In this document: in pieces, positions 1 to 8,544 of the stretch
How the letters are laid out: every line of letters begins with the position of its first letter
Numbering within the stretch: the first letter of the stretch is position 1
Source: an uncultured Lachnospiraceae bacterium
GTDB taxonomy: Bacteria > Bacillota > Clostridia > Lachnospirales > Lachnospiraceae
NCBI GenBank assembly: GCA_944383765.1
Contig: CALWQT010000010.1
Span: 1 to 64,000 of the forward strand
Direction of reading: 5' to 3'
DNA: 64,000 bases
Notes under the pieces: model-generated
What the model was told of the DNA's origin: nothing
What the model saw: the letters and a program-made list of their open reading frames with translations, nothing else
Database searches by the model: none
Translations under genes and position numbers: made by a program

Positions 1-24
1 ATATTCAGTTAAAATACAGTAACT

Positions 25-43
25 ATGTGGCTTTCAGCCACAT
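25..43. other. short perfect hairpin of unknown role
   Basis: The arms ATGTGGC (25-31) and GCCACAT (37-43) enclose a five-base loop. No T-run follows on either strand, so it is not a convincing terminator. It may belong to a gene to the left of the window. Confidence 0.3.
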
Positions 44-111
44 TCGTGGCAAAGTCGTGAATAATTCAGGTTAAATTTATTTAAAAATATAAAGGAATGG
101 CAGGTTAGGGA

Positions 112-140
112 TTGAAAATAGACAAGTTCCATGATATTAT
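112..140 (+). promoter_or_regulatory. sigma-A promoter for udp-deoB
   Basis: TTGAAA at 112-117 and TATTAT at 135-140 are separated by 17 bases. This places transcription start near 147, about 45 bases before the udp start codon. Confidence 0.65.
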
Positions 141-191
141 ACAAGCATAAAGAGAAGATGCTTATCATATTGACAGGAAAGGAGAAGGGGT

Positions 192-974
192 ATGCAGAAT
201 TATTCAGGTGAGATAGGGCTGCAGTATCATATACAACTGAGAAAGGGAGATGTGGGACGCTATGTGATTCTTCCGGGGGATCCCAAACGCTGCGAGAAGA
301 TTGCACAGTTTTTTGATGAGCCGAAGCTGATGGCGGACAGCAGGGAATATGTGACTTATACCGGATATCTGGATGGAGAGAAGGTAAGCGTCACATCTAC
401 AGGAATCGGCGGACCTTCTGCTTCCATTGCCATGGAAGAGCTGGTTCAGTGCGGAGCGGATACCTTCCTTCGGGTGGGAACCTGCGGCGGTATGGACCTG
501 AATGTAAAGGGCGGAGATATTGTCATTGCTACGGGGGCAATCCGTATGGAGGGAACCAGCAAAGAATATGCACCCATTGAATTCCCGGCAGTGGCAAATT
601 TAGATGTAGTGAATGCTATGGTTGCAGCAGCCAGAGATTTGGGGCATAATTATCATGTAGGAGTTGTGGAGTGTAAGGATTCTTTCTACGGCCAGCATTC
701 TCCGGAAACAAAACCGGTGAGTTATGAACTGCTGAATAAATGGCAGGCATGGCTGAGGCTTGGATGCAAAGCATCCGAAATGGAGTCAGCTGCTTTATTT
801 ATTGTGGCCAGTTATCTGGGAGTGCGCTGTGGTTCCAACTTCCTGGTGGTGGGAAACCAGGAGAGAGAAGCAGCAGGTCTTGACAATCCCATCTGCCATG
901 ACACAGAGGCTCCCATAAAAGTGGCAGTGGAAGCAATCCGCAGGCTCATTAAGCAGGATAAGGAAACACGTTGA
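192..974 (+). CDS. udp: uridine phosphorylase-type nucleoside phosphorylase
   Basis: This 260-residue cytoplasmic enzyme of the PNP/UDP phosphorylase superfamily splits a nucleoside with phosphate to give ribose (or deoxyribose) 1-phosphate and the base. The phosphate loop PGDPxR lies at residues 28-33, the conserved ST-GIGGPS block at about 69-76, RVGTCGG at 94-100, and the ribose-binding EMES motif near residue 197. Length matches bacterial uridine phosphorylases. A strong AAGGAGAAGGGG ribosome site precedes the ATG. The stop is 17 bases before deoB, whose product converts the sugar 1-phosphate formed here, so the two form a nucleoside salvage operon. The exact base preference (uridine versus other nucleosides) cannot be fixed by eye. 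Confidence 0.93.
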   Translation: MQNYSGEIGLQYHIQLRKGDVGRYVILPGDPKRCEKIAQFFDEPKLMADSREYVTYTGYLDGEKVSVTSTGIGGPSASIAMEELVQCGADTFLRVGTCGGMDLNVKGGDIVIATGAIRMEGTSKEYAPIEFPAVANLDVVNAMVAAARDLGHNYHVGVVECKDSFYGQHSPETKPVSYELLNKWQAWLRLGCKASEMESAALFIVASYLGVRCGSNFLVVGNQEREAAGLDNPICHDTEAPIKVAVEAIRRLIKQDKETR

Positions 975-991
975 GAGGAGAAAAGGAGATC

Positions 992-2182
992 ATGAAAAAA
1001 TATAAGAGAATTTTTACCATTGTACTGGATTCCCTTGGAGCAGGAGCTGCAAAGGATTCCGCTGATTATGGCGATGTGGGCGTGGATACTCTGGGACATA
1101 TCGCAGACCATATGGACGAATTTCATATTCCGAATCTGCAGAAACTGGGGATTGCCAATCTTCATCCTTTGAAACAGGTGGAAGCAGTAGAAAAACCTAT
1201 GGCGCGCTATACCAGACTTTCAGAAAAAAGCTGCGGAAAAGATACCATGACAGGACATTGGGAGATGATGGGGCTTTATATTACAAAGCCGTTCCAGACT
1301 TTTACGGATACAGGATTTCCTGAAGAACTGATCCGGGAACTGGAGAAGAAGACGGGCCGTAAGATCATCGGAAACAAAAGTGCCAGCGGTACGGAGATTT
1401 TAGACGAACTGGCAGAGGAAGAGATCAACCAGGGTCATCTGATCGTGTATACGTCAGCAGACTCCGTTCTCCAGATCTGTGGTAATGAGGAGACGATGGG
1501 ACTGGATACTCTGTATCATTACTGTGAGATCGCCAGAGAGCTGACCATGAAAGATGAGTGGAAAGTAGGCCGGGTGATCGCCAGACCGTATGTAGGAAAG
1601 AAAAAGGGAGAATTCAAGCGTACGGCAAACCGTCACGATTATGCGCTGAAACCTTATGGAAAAACAGCATTAGATGCATTAAAGTCAGCTGGTTATGATG
1701 TAATCTCCGTGGGAAAGATTTTTGATATTTTTGACGGAGAAGGGCTGACAGAATCCAATAAATCCAAGAGTTCCGTTCATGGTATGGAACAGACCATAGA
1801 GATCGCAAAGAGAGATTTTACCGGACTGTGTTTTACGAATTTAGTAGACTTTGATGCTCTGTGGGGACATAGAAGAAATCCGGTAGGATATGGAGAAGAG
1901 ATTCAGCGGTTTGATGAGAAACTGGGTGAGCTGCTTCCTCTCCTGAAAGAAGATGACCTTCTGATCCTTACAGCAGACCATGGAAACGATCCTACCTATA
2001 CGGGAACTGACCATACCAGAGAGATGGTACCGTTCCTGGCATATTCTCCGTCTATGAAAGAAGGAGGAGAGATCAGTCCTGAAGATACATTTGCTGTGAT
2101 CGGAGCTACCATTGCAGATAATTTTGAAGTGGAAATGCCACAGGATACTATAGGACATTCCATTCTGGACGAATTGGTATAG
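992..2182 (+). CDS. deoB: phosphopentomutase
   Basis: The 396-residue enzyme interconverts (deoxy)ribose 1-phosphate and 5-phosphate, feeding nucleoside sugars into the pentose phosphate pool. It is a metal-dependent member of the alkaline phosphatase superfamily: the N-terminal VLDSLGAGA carries the first metal-binding Asp, [10 protein letters not shown] carries the phosphorylated Thr, and the C-terminal ADHGND...TDHTRE motifs supply further metal ligands. The ATG at 992 is chosen over an in-frame TTG at 971 because it follows AAAAGGAG at good spacing and gives the family's usual length (about 394). It is co-transcribed with udp and followed by a strong terminator. Confidence 0.95.
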   Translation: MKKYKRIFTIVLDSLGAGAAKDSADYGDVGVDTLGHIADHMDEFHIPNLQKLGIANLHPLKQVEAVEKPMARYTRLSEKSCGKDTMTGHWEMMGLYITKPFQTFTDTGFPEELIRELEKKTGRKIIGNKSASGTEILDELAEEEINQGHLIVYTSADSVLQICGNEETMGLDTLYHYCEIARELTMKDEWKVGRVIARPYVGKKKGEFKRTANRHDYALKPYGKTALDALKSAGYDVISVGKIFDIFDGEGLTESNKSKSSVHGMEQTIEIAKRDFTGLCFTNLVDFDALWGHRRNPVGYGEEIQRFDEKLGELLPLLKEDDLLILTADHGNDPTYTGTDHTREMVPFLAYSPSMKEGGEISPEDTFAVIGATIADNFEVEMPQDTIGHSILDELV

Positions 2183-2204
2183 AACAGAATAACGCAAAGA
2201 TATA

Positions 2205-2243
2205 AGAGGCAGATATGCGCGGTGAGGCATACCTGCCTCTTTG
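2205..2243 (+). terminator. terminator of udp-deoB
   Basis: AGAGGCAG (2205-2212) pairs with CTGCCTCT (2233-2240), with an inner TATGC/GCATA extension, followed by a short T-run. It lies 22 bases after the deoB stop. Confidence 0.75.
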
Positions 2244-2337
2244 TACCATTGTAGATATTATATAAAAAAATACAAAAATATAAAAAATTCAAATATATAT
2301 CAAGAATGGTATGGAATAGACGGCGGGAGACAGGCGG

Positions 2338-2366
2338 TTGATAATATATACCGGTTATAGTAAAAT
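2338..2366 (+). promoter_or_regulatory. promoter of the DUF3783-nitroreductase operon
   Basis: TTGATA (2338-2343), 17-base spacer, TAAAAT (2361-2366). The upstream 2244-2337 stretch is very AT-rich, as in UP elements. The start would fall near 2373, leaving a leader of about 70 bases. Confidence 0.6.
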
Positions 2367-2394
2367 GGCATAAAGAAAGGATTTTTTGCCATTT
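2363..2394. promoter_or_regulatory. inverted repeat across the -10 and start site
   Basis: The perfect 8-base arms AAATGGCA (2363-2370) and TGCCATTT (2387-2394) flank a 16-base spacer. The left arm overlaps the -10 element, so it cannot form an RNA hairpin in this transcript and looks more like a repressor site. Confidence 0.4.
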
Positions 2395-2441
2395 ACATTG
2401 CAAAAATAATATAAAAAATAAAAAATCATAAAGGAGATAAT

Positions 2442-2837
2442 ATGAATAAAGGAAAGGAACTGGTTTTATTCTATACGCCCCAGGTAACGGAACGGACCTC
2501 AAAGCTGAAAGGTATTTTTGTGCGGTTGGGAATCCGTATTAAAAATATTACGGCGGACCAGATGAAAGAGAAGGTGGGTTATCTGGCAGGAATGGATGGG
2601 TTTGGTCCCTGTCCGCCGGAGGAGGAACCGGAAACAGGGGTTCCGGACAGAGAGATGCTGGTGATGAAAAACTTTACCAGCCCGCGGATTGATGAGCTGC
2701 TTCTGGCAATCCGGAAAGCCGGTCTGGCAAAGATTGAACTGAAAGCTGTGGTGACTCCTACCAATGCAGACTGGCCCTTATATCGTTTGTATCAGGAAAT
2801 TGAAAAAGAACATGAAGAAATGACAAAAGGAAAGTAA
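2442..2837 (+). CDS. DUF3783-like conserved protein
   Basis: A 131-residue soluble protein of unknown function. The C-terminal part, with ISPRIDELLLAIRKAGL-like helix followed by LKAVVTPTNADW, resembles DUF3783, a small family common in Clostridia; I make the family call from memory of the TPTN-W signature. No signal peptide or membrane segment is visible. A Pro/Glu-rich linker sits near residues 60-68. AAAGGAGATAAT precedes the ATG. It opens the long operon that continues with the nitroreductase 14 bases downstream. No reaction can be assigned. Confidence 0.8.
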   Translation: MNKGKELVLFYTPQVTERTSKLKGIFVRLGIRIKNITADQMKEKVGYLAGMDGFGPCPPEEEPETGVPDREMLVMKNFTSPRIDELLLAIRKAGLAKIELKAVVTPTNADWPLYRLYQEIEKEHEEMTKGK

Positions 2838-2851
2838 GAGAGGTAACAGCT

Positions 2852-3421
2852 ATGCTGAAAGATCTGTTAAAAGCCAGCCGGTCATACCGGAGATTTTATG
2901 AAGATGATGAGATTCCGAAAGAATTGCTGGAAAACTGGGTGGACAATGTACGGTATGCACCATCGGCAGCCAATGCCCAGACGCTGAAATTTAAAATCTG
3001 CACCGGAGAAGAGGAGAGAGAGGGTATTTTTCCCTGGATCCGCTGGGCAGCAGCCTTAGAGGACTGGAGAGGACCGGAACCGGGGGAGCGCCCCAGTGCC
3101 TATGTGGTGATCGTAAATGATAAAAGCCTGGGAAAAGGCCGGGGAGCCGATGAAGGAATCTGTGCCCAGACGATCATGCTGTCTGCGGCGGAGGCGGGAT
3201 ATGGAGGCTGTATCATAGGCAGTTTTGAGAGAGAACCGGTGGCGGAATATCTGGGGATTGACCAGACCAGGTATTCTGTGGACTATATTCTGGCTCTTGG
3301 CAGGCCGAAAGAAACCGTCATCCTTACAGACGTAGGAGAAGATGGAAAAACTGCTTATTACAGAGACCGGGATGGGATCCATTTTGTGCCGAAACGGGCA
3401 TTGAGGGATATTTTACTGTAG
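2852..3421 (+). CDS. nitroreductase-family flavoprotein
   Basis: 189 residues with the compact nitroreductase fold: an N-terminal SRRFYED-type FMN-phosphate motif (here SRSYRRF at about residues 9-15), the VRYAPSAANAQ loop (33-43) that covers the flavin, and a C-terminal ALGRPKE flavin-contact motif near 148. Such proteins use FMN and NAD(P)H to reduce nitro groups, quinones or enones; the physiological substrate is unknown. Two Trp-rich stretches (PWIRWAAALEDWRG) mark the region that varies most between subfamilies. It is the second gene of the operon, with a 14-base gap from the DUF3783-like gene. Confidence 0.88.
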   Translation: MLKDLLKASRSYRRFYEDDEIPKELLENWVDNVRYAPSAANAQTLKFKICTGEEEREGIFPWIRWAAALEDWRGPEPGERPSAYVVIVNDKSLGKGRGADEGICAQTIMLSAAEAGYGGCIIGSFEREPVAEYLGIDQTRYSVDYILALGRPKETVILTDVGEDGKTAYYRDRDGIHFVPKRALRDILL

Positions 3422-3456
3422 GTGTTTTGCGGCCAAAAGAAAGGAAACAGGCGGGA

Positions 3457-4401
3457 ATGACAGAATATTTATATGAAAAAACAGACCGGGGAATCCGGAT
3501 CAATGCCTGCCGCAGTTACAGTGACAGCGCAGTGGTACCGGAAGAAATCCAGGGCATTCCGGTGACGGAACTGGCTCCCTATGCGTTTTCCGGAGACCGG
3601 AGGACCATTCCTGGGGGAATGTGGACCGGGAATGCTCCAGAAGGGGAAGAACCGCCGTTTCTGGAGGGAGAACGGCTGAAAAACCTGGTATTGCCGGCTA
3701 CGGTAAAGAAGGCGGGAGCTTACGCTTTTTATAACTGCAGGAACTGGGAAAGCCTTACCTGCTACAGCAGCTTTCAGGATATTGGAGCCGGAGCTTTTAC
3801 CGGATGCCGGAAACTTTCCAGACTGGATATGACCATGCTTCCGGAGGAAAAAAGGCCGGGACTCAGGGAGATCCTGGCGGAACTTCCCCAGGAAGTCCAT
3901 GTCACTTACCGGGGAGAGCAGCTGACGAAGCTGGTATTTCCTGCCTATTATGAAGATGCCGTGGAGAATACACCGGCCAGGATCGTATCGGTCCAGGTTC
4001 ACGGCAGCGGCCATTTTTACCGGTATTGCTTTGACGGGAGAGAACTGCAGTTTAAAGACTATGACGCCCAGTTTCCCAATCTGGTGAATATGGACAGGGA
4101 AGAGCTGGCGGTGGAGGCGGCAGTGGGACGTCTCCGGTATCCGTTCCGTCTGTCGGAGGAAGCAGAGAATGGTTACCGGGAATTTCTGGACAGCCATAGA
4201 AAAGGGGCAGCAGAGTGGTTTTTAAAGCAGCAGGATCTGGGAGGGCTGAAATGGCTTCTTGGAGTGGTGGATTTTTCTGATGATGATTTAAAACAGGCCA
4301 TAGAGGCGGCAGGACGATTAAGAGCAGCAGAAGGGCTGGCTGCCCTTATGGAGTGGAAGCAGAAAAAATATGCTCCCTCCCGGAAACGGTTTGAATTGTG
4401 A
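3457..4401 (+). CDS. leucine-rich-repeat (LRR_5/BspA-like) cytoplasmic protein
   Basis: 314 residues. The N-terminal half has BspA/LRR_5-type repeats: VTELAPYAFSGD, LVLPATVKKAGAYAFYNC and IGAGAFTGCRKLSRLDM. The C-terminal half is helical and charged, ending in a repeat-like LAALMEWKQKKY block. No signal peptide or anchor is seen, unlike surface BspA proteins, so it is probably cytoplasmic. The ATG at 3457 is preferred to an upstream TTG (3427) because of the GGCGGGA just before it. It sits 27 bases upstream of the VWA/MoxR pair, which suggests it is a partner or substrate adaptor of that pair (inference). Confidence 0.82.
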   Translation: MTEYLYEKTDRGIRINACRSYSDSAVVPEEIQGIPVTELAPYAFSGDRRTIPGGMWTGNAPEGEEPPFLEGERLKNLVLPATVKKAGAYAFYNCRNWESLTCYSSFQDIGAGAFTGCRKLSRLDMTMLPEEKRPGLREILAELPQEVHVTYRGEQLTKLVFPAYYEDAVENTPARIVSVQVHGSGHFYRYCFDGRELQFKDYDAQFPNLVNMDREELAVEAAVGRLRYPFRLSEEAENGYREFLDSHRKGAAEWFLKQQDLGGLKWLLGVVDFSDDDLKQAIEAAGRLRAAEGLAALMEWKQKKYAPSRKRFEL

Positions 4402-4428
4402 TAAAAGTGGGAAAGGCAGGAAAAGGGA

Positions 4429-5775
4429 ATGGATACAAGTCCGGTAAGGCAGAGACAGCTGGAAGAACTGGATATGGTTTCGCTTTGCGTAGAGATTCTG
4501 TCTGATGCAAGAAATGAATTATATATGAATATGAAGTTCCTGGACGTAGCCCTGAGCAGTCTGTACTTTGAGGCAGATCCTGGATGCAGCACTATGGGAA
4601 CAGACGGTTACGGCATTTTTTACCGACCGGAATTTTTGCTTTCTCAGTATCAGAAAGGCAGAGTGCTGATCAACAGAGCCTATCTTCATATGGTATTGCA
4701 CTGCCTTTTCTGCCATCTGGATACCAGGGGAAAAAGAGCAGAAGATTATTGGAACTTGGCCTGTGATATTGCCATAGAGTCTATGATCGACGGAATGTAT
4801 GTGAAATGTATCCATGTACAGCCGTCTCCTTTTCGCCGGGAAATCTATCTCCGCCTGTCAAAAGAGCTTCCGGTACTGACGGCGGGAGGCATCTACCGTC
4901 AGCTGCAGCAGATGGAAATGGATGAACGGCAATATCTGAGACTGGCAGCGGAATTTTGTATAGATGATCACCGATACTGGAAACAGGACAGGAAAGGGAA
5001 AAGCGGAACGCCCAGGCAGAAAGACTGGCAGCAGAAGCGGGAGCAGATGGAGACTAATATGGAGACATTTGCCAGGGAAGCGGCCGAGGACAGCAAAGAA
5101 CTGATGGAACAGGTAAGAGCGGCGAACCGGGAAGGATATGATTACCGCACATTCCTGAAAAAGTTTTCTGTATGGAAAGAGGAAATGGAGACGGACCCTG
5201 ACAGCTTTGATTATGGGTTCTATGCTTACGGACTGGAACTGTATGGGAATATGCCGTTGATCGAACCTCAGGAGACAAGAGAAGTGTTCCGGGTGGAAGA
5301 GTTTGTGATCGTGGTGGATACATCCATGTCCTGTTCCGGGGAACTGGTGAAGCGTTTTCTGGAAGAAACCTACGGGGTACTGAGTGAAGGGGAGAGTTAT
5401 TTCCGGAAAATCAATATCCATATTATACAATGTGATGAAAAAATCCAGGAAGACCATGTGGTCACCAGCCGGGAAGAGATGGAACAGTATCTGGAACATT
5501 TCACGGTCCGGGGATTCGGCGGTACAGATTTCAGACCTGCCTTCACCTATGTCAGCGCCCTGATAGGAAGAGGAGAATTTCATAAGCTGAAAGGACTGAT
5601 CTATTTTACAGACGGGGAAGGTATCTATCCGGTAAAACGGCCGCCCTACGAGACCGCATTTGTTTTTATCCGGGGAAAAGGGAACGACAGCGAAGTTCCG
5701 CCATGGGCCATACGGATCATGCTGGAACCGGAAGATCTGGAAGAAAAAGAAGAGGCAGGAGAACATTTGTTATGA
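4429..5775 (+). CDS. DUF2201-type metallopeptidase-like protein with VWA domain
   Basis: 448 residues. The N-terminal half has a helical domain with HMVLHCLFCHL (about residue 87), resembling the HxxxH helix of putative metallopeptidases in the DUF2201 family; whether it still binds zinc is uncertain. The C-terminal third is a von Willebrand A domain with an intact MIDAS: DTSMS (about 298), GGTD (about 364) and YFTDGEG (about 391). Its stop overlaps the start of the MoxR ATPase as ATGA, so the two are translationally coupled. MoxR-VWA pairs usually act as chaperones or metal-insertion machines for other proteins; the client here is unknown. Confidence 0.85.
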   Translation: MDTSPVRQRQLEELDMVSLCVEILSDARNELYMNMKFLDVALSSLYFEADPGCSTMGTDGYGIFYRPEFLLSQYQKGRVLINRAYLHMVLHCLFCHLDTRGKRAEDYWNLACDIAIESMIDGMYVKCIHVQPSPFRREIYLRLSKELPVLTAGGIYRQLQQMEMDERQYLRLAAEFCIDDHRYWKQDRKGKSGTPRQKDWQQKREQMETNMETFAREAAEDSKELMEQVRAANREGYDYRTFLKKFSVWKEEMETDPDSFDYGFYAYGLELYGNMPLIEPQETREVFRVEEFVIVVDTSMSCSGELVKRFLEETYGVLSEGESYFRKINIHIIQCDEKIQEDHVVTSREEMEQYLEHFTVRGFGGTDFRPAFTYVSALIGRGEFHKLKGLIYFTDGEGIYPVKRPPYETAFVFIRGKGNDSEVPPWAIRIMLEPEDLEEKEEAGEHLL

Positions 5776-7271
5776 ATATCAAACAGGCCAAACAGGAAAT
5801 AAAAAATACCATACAGGCATATCTGATGAAAGACGACCAGGGTGAGTATGTGATCCCATCTGTCCGCCAGAGGCCGGTGCTTCTTATAGGAGCTCCCGGT
5901 ATCGGAAAGACCCAGGTAATGGAACAGGTGGCCAGGGAATGCGGGATCGGTCTTGTGGCTTATACCATCACCCATCATACCCGCCAGAGTGCGGTAGGGC
6001 TTCCCTTTATCTCAAAGAAACATTATGGAGAAAAGGAATATTCTGTGACAGAATATACCATGAGCGAGATCGTAGCGTCTGTTTATGATAAGATAGAAGA
6101 AACCGGGCTTTCGGAAGGGATTTTGTTTATTGACGAAATTAACTGCGTATCAGAGACGCTGGCGCCTACGATGCTGCAGTTTCTGCAGTGCAAAACGTTT
6201 GGAAATCATCGGATTCCGGAAGGATGGCTGATCGCAGCGGCAGGAAATCCTCCGGAGTACAATAAATCAGTCCGGGAATTTGACATTGTGACATTGGACA
6301 GGCTGAAGGTGATCCCGGTGGAACCGGATTTTGGGGCATGGCGGGAATATGCCTGCCGGGAAGCAATCCATCCGGCCATCATTGCATATCTGGATCTGAA
6401 GCAGCAGAATTTCTGCAGGATTGAGACGACTGTGGATGGAAAGCTGTTTGCCACTCCCAGAGGCTGGGAAGACCTGTCCCGTTTGATGGAAGTATATGAA
6501 ACACTGGGGATTCCCATAGACCGGAATGTGATCGGGCAGTATATCCAGTATCCGGCAATTTCCAAAGATTTTGCCAATTATCTGGAATTATATGAGAAAT
6601 ACAGAAAAGATTATCAGGTTGATGCCATACTTGCAGGAGAGATCCGGGAAGAACTGTGTGATAAAGTGAGAAAAGCCCCGTTTGACGAAAAAATGAGCGT
6701 GATCAGTCTTCTGCTCACCCGTCTGGAGAATGAGTTCCGGAATGTGGCGGAACAGGAAGAGAAAACAGAACTGTTGATGAAGTGGCTGAAGACTTATCAG
6801 GAACGGGAAGGAAATGGAAACCGGCGGCTGGAAGCTGTGCTGGCAGAGCTGACAGAGGAATGGGAACAAAGGAAAAAAGCAGGACTTCTGGACCACAGGT
6901 CAGACAGGAGAATGCGTCAGGTGATCGCCCTGCTGGAAGGATACCGGAAGTCGGCCGCTTCCCTGGAAAGAGATGAGCCGGAGGAAATCTGGGAATATCT
7001 GAAAGAACAGTTTGCCCGGCAGAGGGAGATTTACGATTCCGTATGGGAAAAGGCCGGAACCATGCTGGAATATGGTTTTGATTTTATGGAAGCAGCGTTT
7101 GCTGCCGGACAGGAAATGGTCCTGTTTGTGACCAATCTGAACGCCAGCAGTTACAGCGTGCATTTCCTTCAGGAATATGAGTGTAAGCGTTATTACGAAT
7201 ATAACCGGAATCTGTTATTTGAGGACCGGGAAACGGAAAGGAAGAAACGTATCTCAGCCATGATAGGGTGA
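5772..7271 (+). CDS. MoxR-family AAA+ ATPase
   Basis: 499 residues. Walker A GAPGIGKTQ lies at about 40-48, Walker B LFIDEIN at about 118-124, and sensor 1 AAGNPPEYNKS at about 155-165. These are typical of MoxR/YifB-like AAA+ ATPases with a long helical C-terminal extension. The start at 5772 (MNIKQAK) overlaps the VWA gene's stop and is preferred to an in-frame ATG 69 bases upstream, which lies inside that gene. It likely remodels a client protein together with the VWA protein encoded just before it. The C-terminal region (residues 280-499) is charged and helical, and I cannot assign it a separate function. Confidence 0.9.
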   Translation: MNIKQAKQEIKNTIQAYLMKDDQGEYVIPSVRQRPVLLIGAPGIGKTQVMEQVARECGIGLVAYTITHHTRQSAVGLPFISKKHYGEKEYSVTEYTMSEIVASVYDKIEETGLSEGILFIDEINCVSETLAPTMLQFLQCKTFGNHRIPEGWLIAAAGNPPEYNKSVREFDIVTLDRLKVIPVEPDFGAWREYACREAIHPAIIAYLDLKQQNFCRIETTVDGKLFATPRGWEDLSRLMEVYETLGIPIDRNVIGQYIQYPAISKDFANYLELYEKYRKDYQVDAILAGEIREELCDKVRKAPFDEKMSVISLLLTRLENEFRNVAEQEEKTELLMKWLKTYQEREGNGNRRLEAVLAELTEEWEQRKKAGLLDHRSDRRMRQVIALLEGYRKSAASLERDEPEEIWEYLKEQFARQREIYDSVWEKAGTMLEYGFDFMEAAFAAGQEMVLFVTNLNASSYSVHFLQEYECKRYYEYNRNLLFEDRETERKKRISAMIG

Positions 7272-7303
7272 GAAATAGCCGGACGGAGGGAGAGACAAGA
7301 CAG

Positions 7304-7762
7304 ATGATATTCATTGGAGGAATCAGCCAGGGACAGAAAGTGATCCCATATGGGGGACCTGCTGTTGCCTGCATGGCCTGTCATGGGCATGGCAGATATG
7401 AGATTATTATGGTATATACCTATTTCAGCTTTTTCTTTATTCCGCTGTTTCGGTGGAATCGCAGATATTATGTGAGAATGTCCTGCTGTGATGCGCTGTA
7501 TGAGCTGTCACCTCAGGTGGGAAGAGCAGTGGAAAAGGGACAGCAGACGGAGATCAGGTCGGAAGACCTGACTTTGGTTCGACAGGGAAACAACGGGGAA
7601 GGGGAACCGCCCTCTTCTGCCAGGGAACTGAAAGAGCGTTATGGAGATGAGTTCCGTATGCGTTCCTGTTCAAACTGCGGTTATCAGTTTATTGATCAGG
7701 AGAAAGAATTTTTATACTGTCCCAGATGCGGTGCGGCTCTGGAAGAAAAAAAGGAGGAATGA
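7304..7762 (+). CDS. membrane-associated zinc-ribbon protein
   Basis: 152 residues. Two metal-binding Cys pairs are visible: CMACHGHG near residues 23-30 and a C-terminal ribbon CSNCGYQF...CPRCG near 127-148. Between them is a hydrophobic stretch rich in Phe and Tyr (YTYFSFFFIPLF, about residues 36-47), which may be a single membrane-touching segment. This layout recalls zinc-ribbon proteins whose TM segment contains FFIPLF. The ATG at 7304 follows GGAGGGAGAG; an upstream in-frame start (7268) overlaps the MoxR stop and lacks a better ribosome site. Function unknown; it belongs to the MoxR-VWA operon. Confidence 0.75.
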   Translation: MIFIGGISQGQKVIPYGGPAVACMACHGHGRYEIIMVYTYFSFFFIPLFRWNRRYYVRMSCCDALYELSPQVGRAVEKGQQTEIRSEDLTLVRQGNNGEGEPPSSARELKERYGDEFRMRSCSNCGYQFIDQEKEFLYCPRCGAALEEKKEE

Positions 7763-7764
7763 CG

Positions 7765-8508
7765 ATGAAAGTGACCTATATCCATCACAGCGGCTTTTTC
7801 GTGGAACTGGATCATGTGGGGCTTTTGTTTGATTATTATACGGGAGAACTGCCTTGCAGGCTGGGAGAAAAGCCGGTTGTGGTATTTGCCAGTCATCGGC
7901 ATGGAGACCATTTTTCCCAGGAGATTTTCAGACAGTTTCCGGAAAACAGGGAAGGGGAAGTACGCTATGTACTTTCCTATGACATAAGGGAGAAATTTGT
8001 TCCGGAAGAAAAAAGAAGCAAAACGTTATGGGTAAAATCTCATACCGTGACAGAACTGACGGTTCCATGGGGGAAACAGGGGGAAGCAGAAAAGCTGGAG
8101 ATTGAGACGTTCCGTTCTACGGATGAGGGAGTGGCGTTTCTGGTCCGTTGCCAGGGAATGACCATTTACCATGCAGGCGATCTGAATAACTGGTTTTGGA
8201 ATGGAGAACCGGATTCGTGGAATCATAATATGGCAGCCAATTATGGAAAAGAGCTGGGCAGGATAAAGGAATCCATGGGAGGCCAGCCGGTAGATGTGGC
8301 ATTTGTTCCTCTGGATCCCAGGCTGGAAGATAAGTTCTGTCTGGGCCTGGACCAGTTTATGAAAACTGTGGGGGCAAAAGAAGTCTTTCCCATGCACTGC
8401 TGGGATGATTATGATGTAATCAGAAGGCTGAAAGAGATGACTTGCAGTGAGGATTACAGGGACAGGATTGCAGAAATAAAAAAGGACGGAGACAGCTTTG
8501 AAATATAG
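7765..8508 (+). CDS. metallo-beta-lactamase-fold hydrolase
   Basis: 247 residues. The HxHGDH metal motif appears as SHRHGDHF (about residues 44-51), followed by YHAGDLNNW (about 132), and a late MHCWDDY with the last His. It is a UlaG/YycJ-like small MBL protein, a superfamily that includes lactonases, nucleases and phosphodiesterases; the substrate is not determinable. The ATG at 7765 is chosen because AAGGAGG ends seven bases before it, while another ATG at 7759 is only one base from that site. The 5' end lies right after the zinc-ribbon gene's stop, so the operon continues into pyrC. Confidence 0.87.
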   Translation: MKVTYIHHSGFFVELDHVGLLFDYYTGELPCRLGEKPVVVFASHRHGDHFSQEIFRQFPENREGEVRYVLSYDIREKFVPEEKRSKTLWVKSHTVTELTVPWGKQGEAEKLEIETFRSTDEGVAFLVRCQGMTIYHAGDLNNWFWNGEPDSWNHNMAANYGKELGRIKESMGGQPVDVAFVPLDPRLEDKFCLGLDQFMKTVGAKEVFPMHCWDDYDVIRRLKEMTCSEDYRDRIAEIKKDGDSFEI

Positions 8509-8544
8509 GAAGCAGGTGCCAGGCACAGAGAAAGGAGAAGAGAT

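Noticed and set aside
4858-5766. 302-codon open frame on the minus strand
   Set aside because: Antisense to the VWA gene, Phe/His/Pro-rich shadow.
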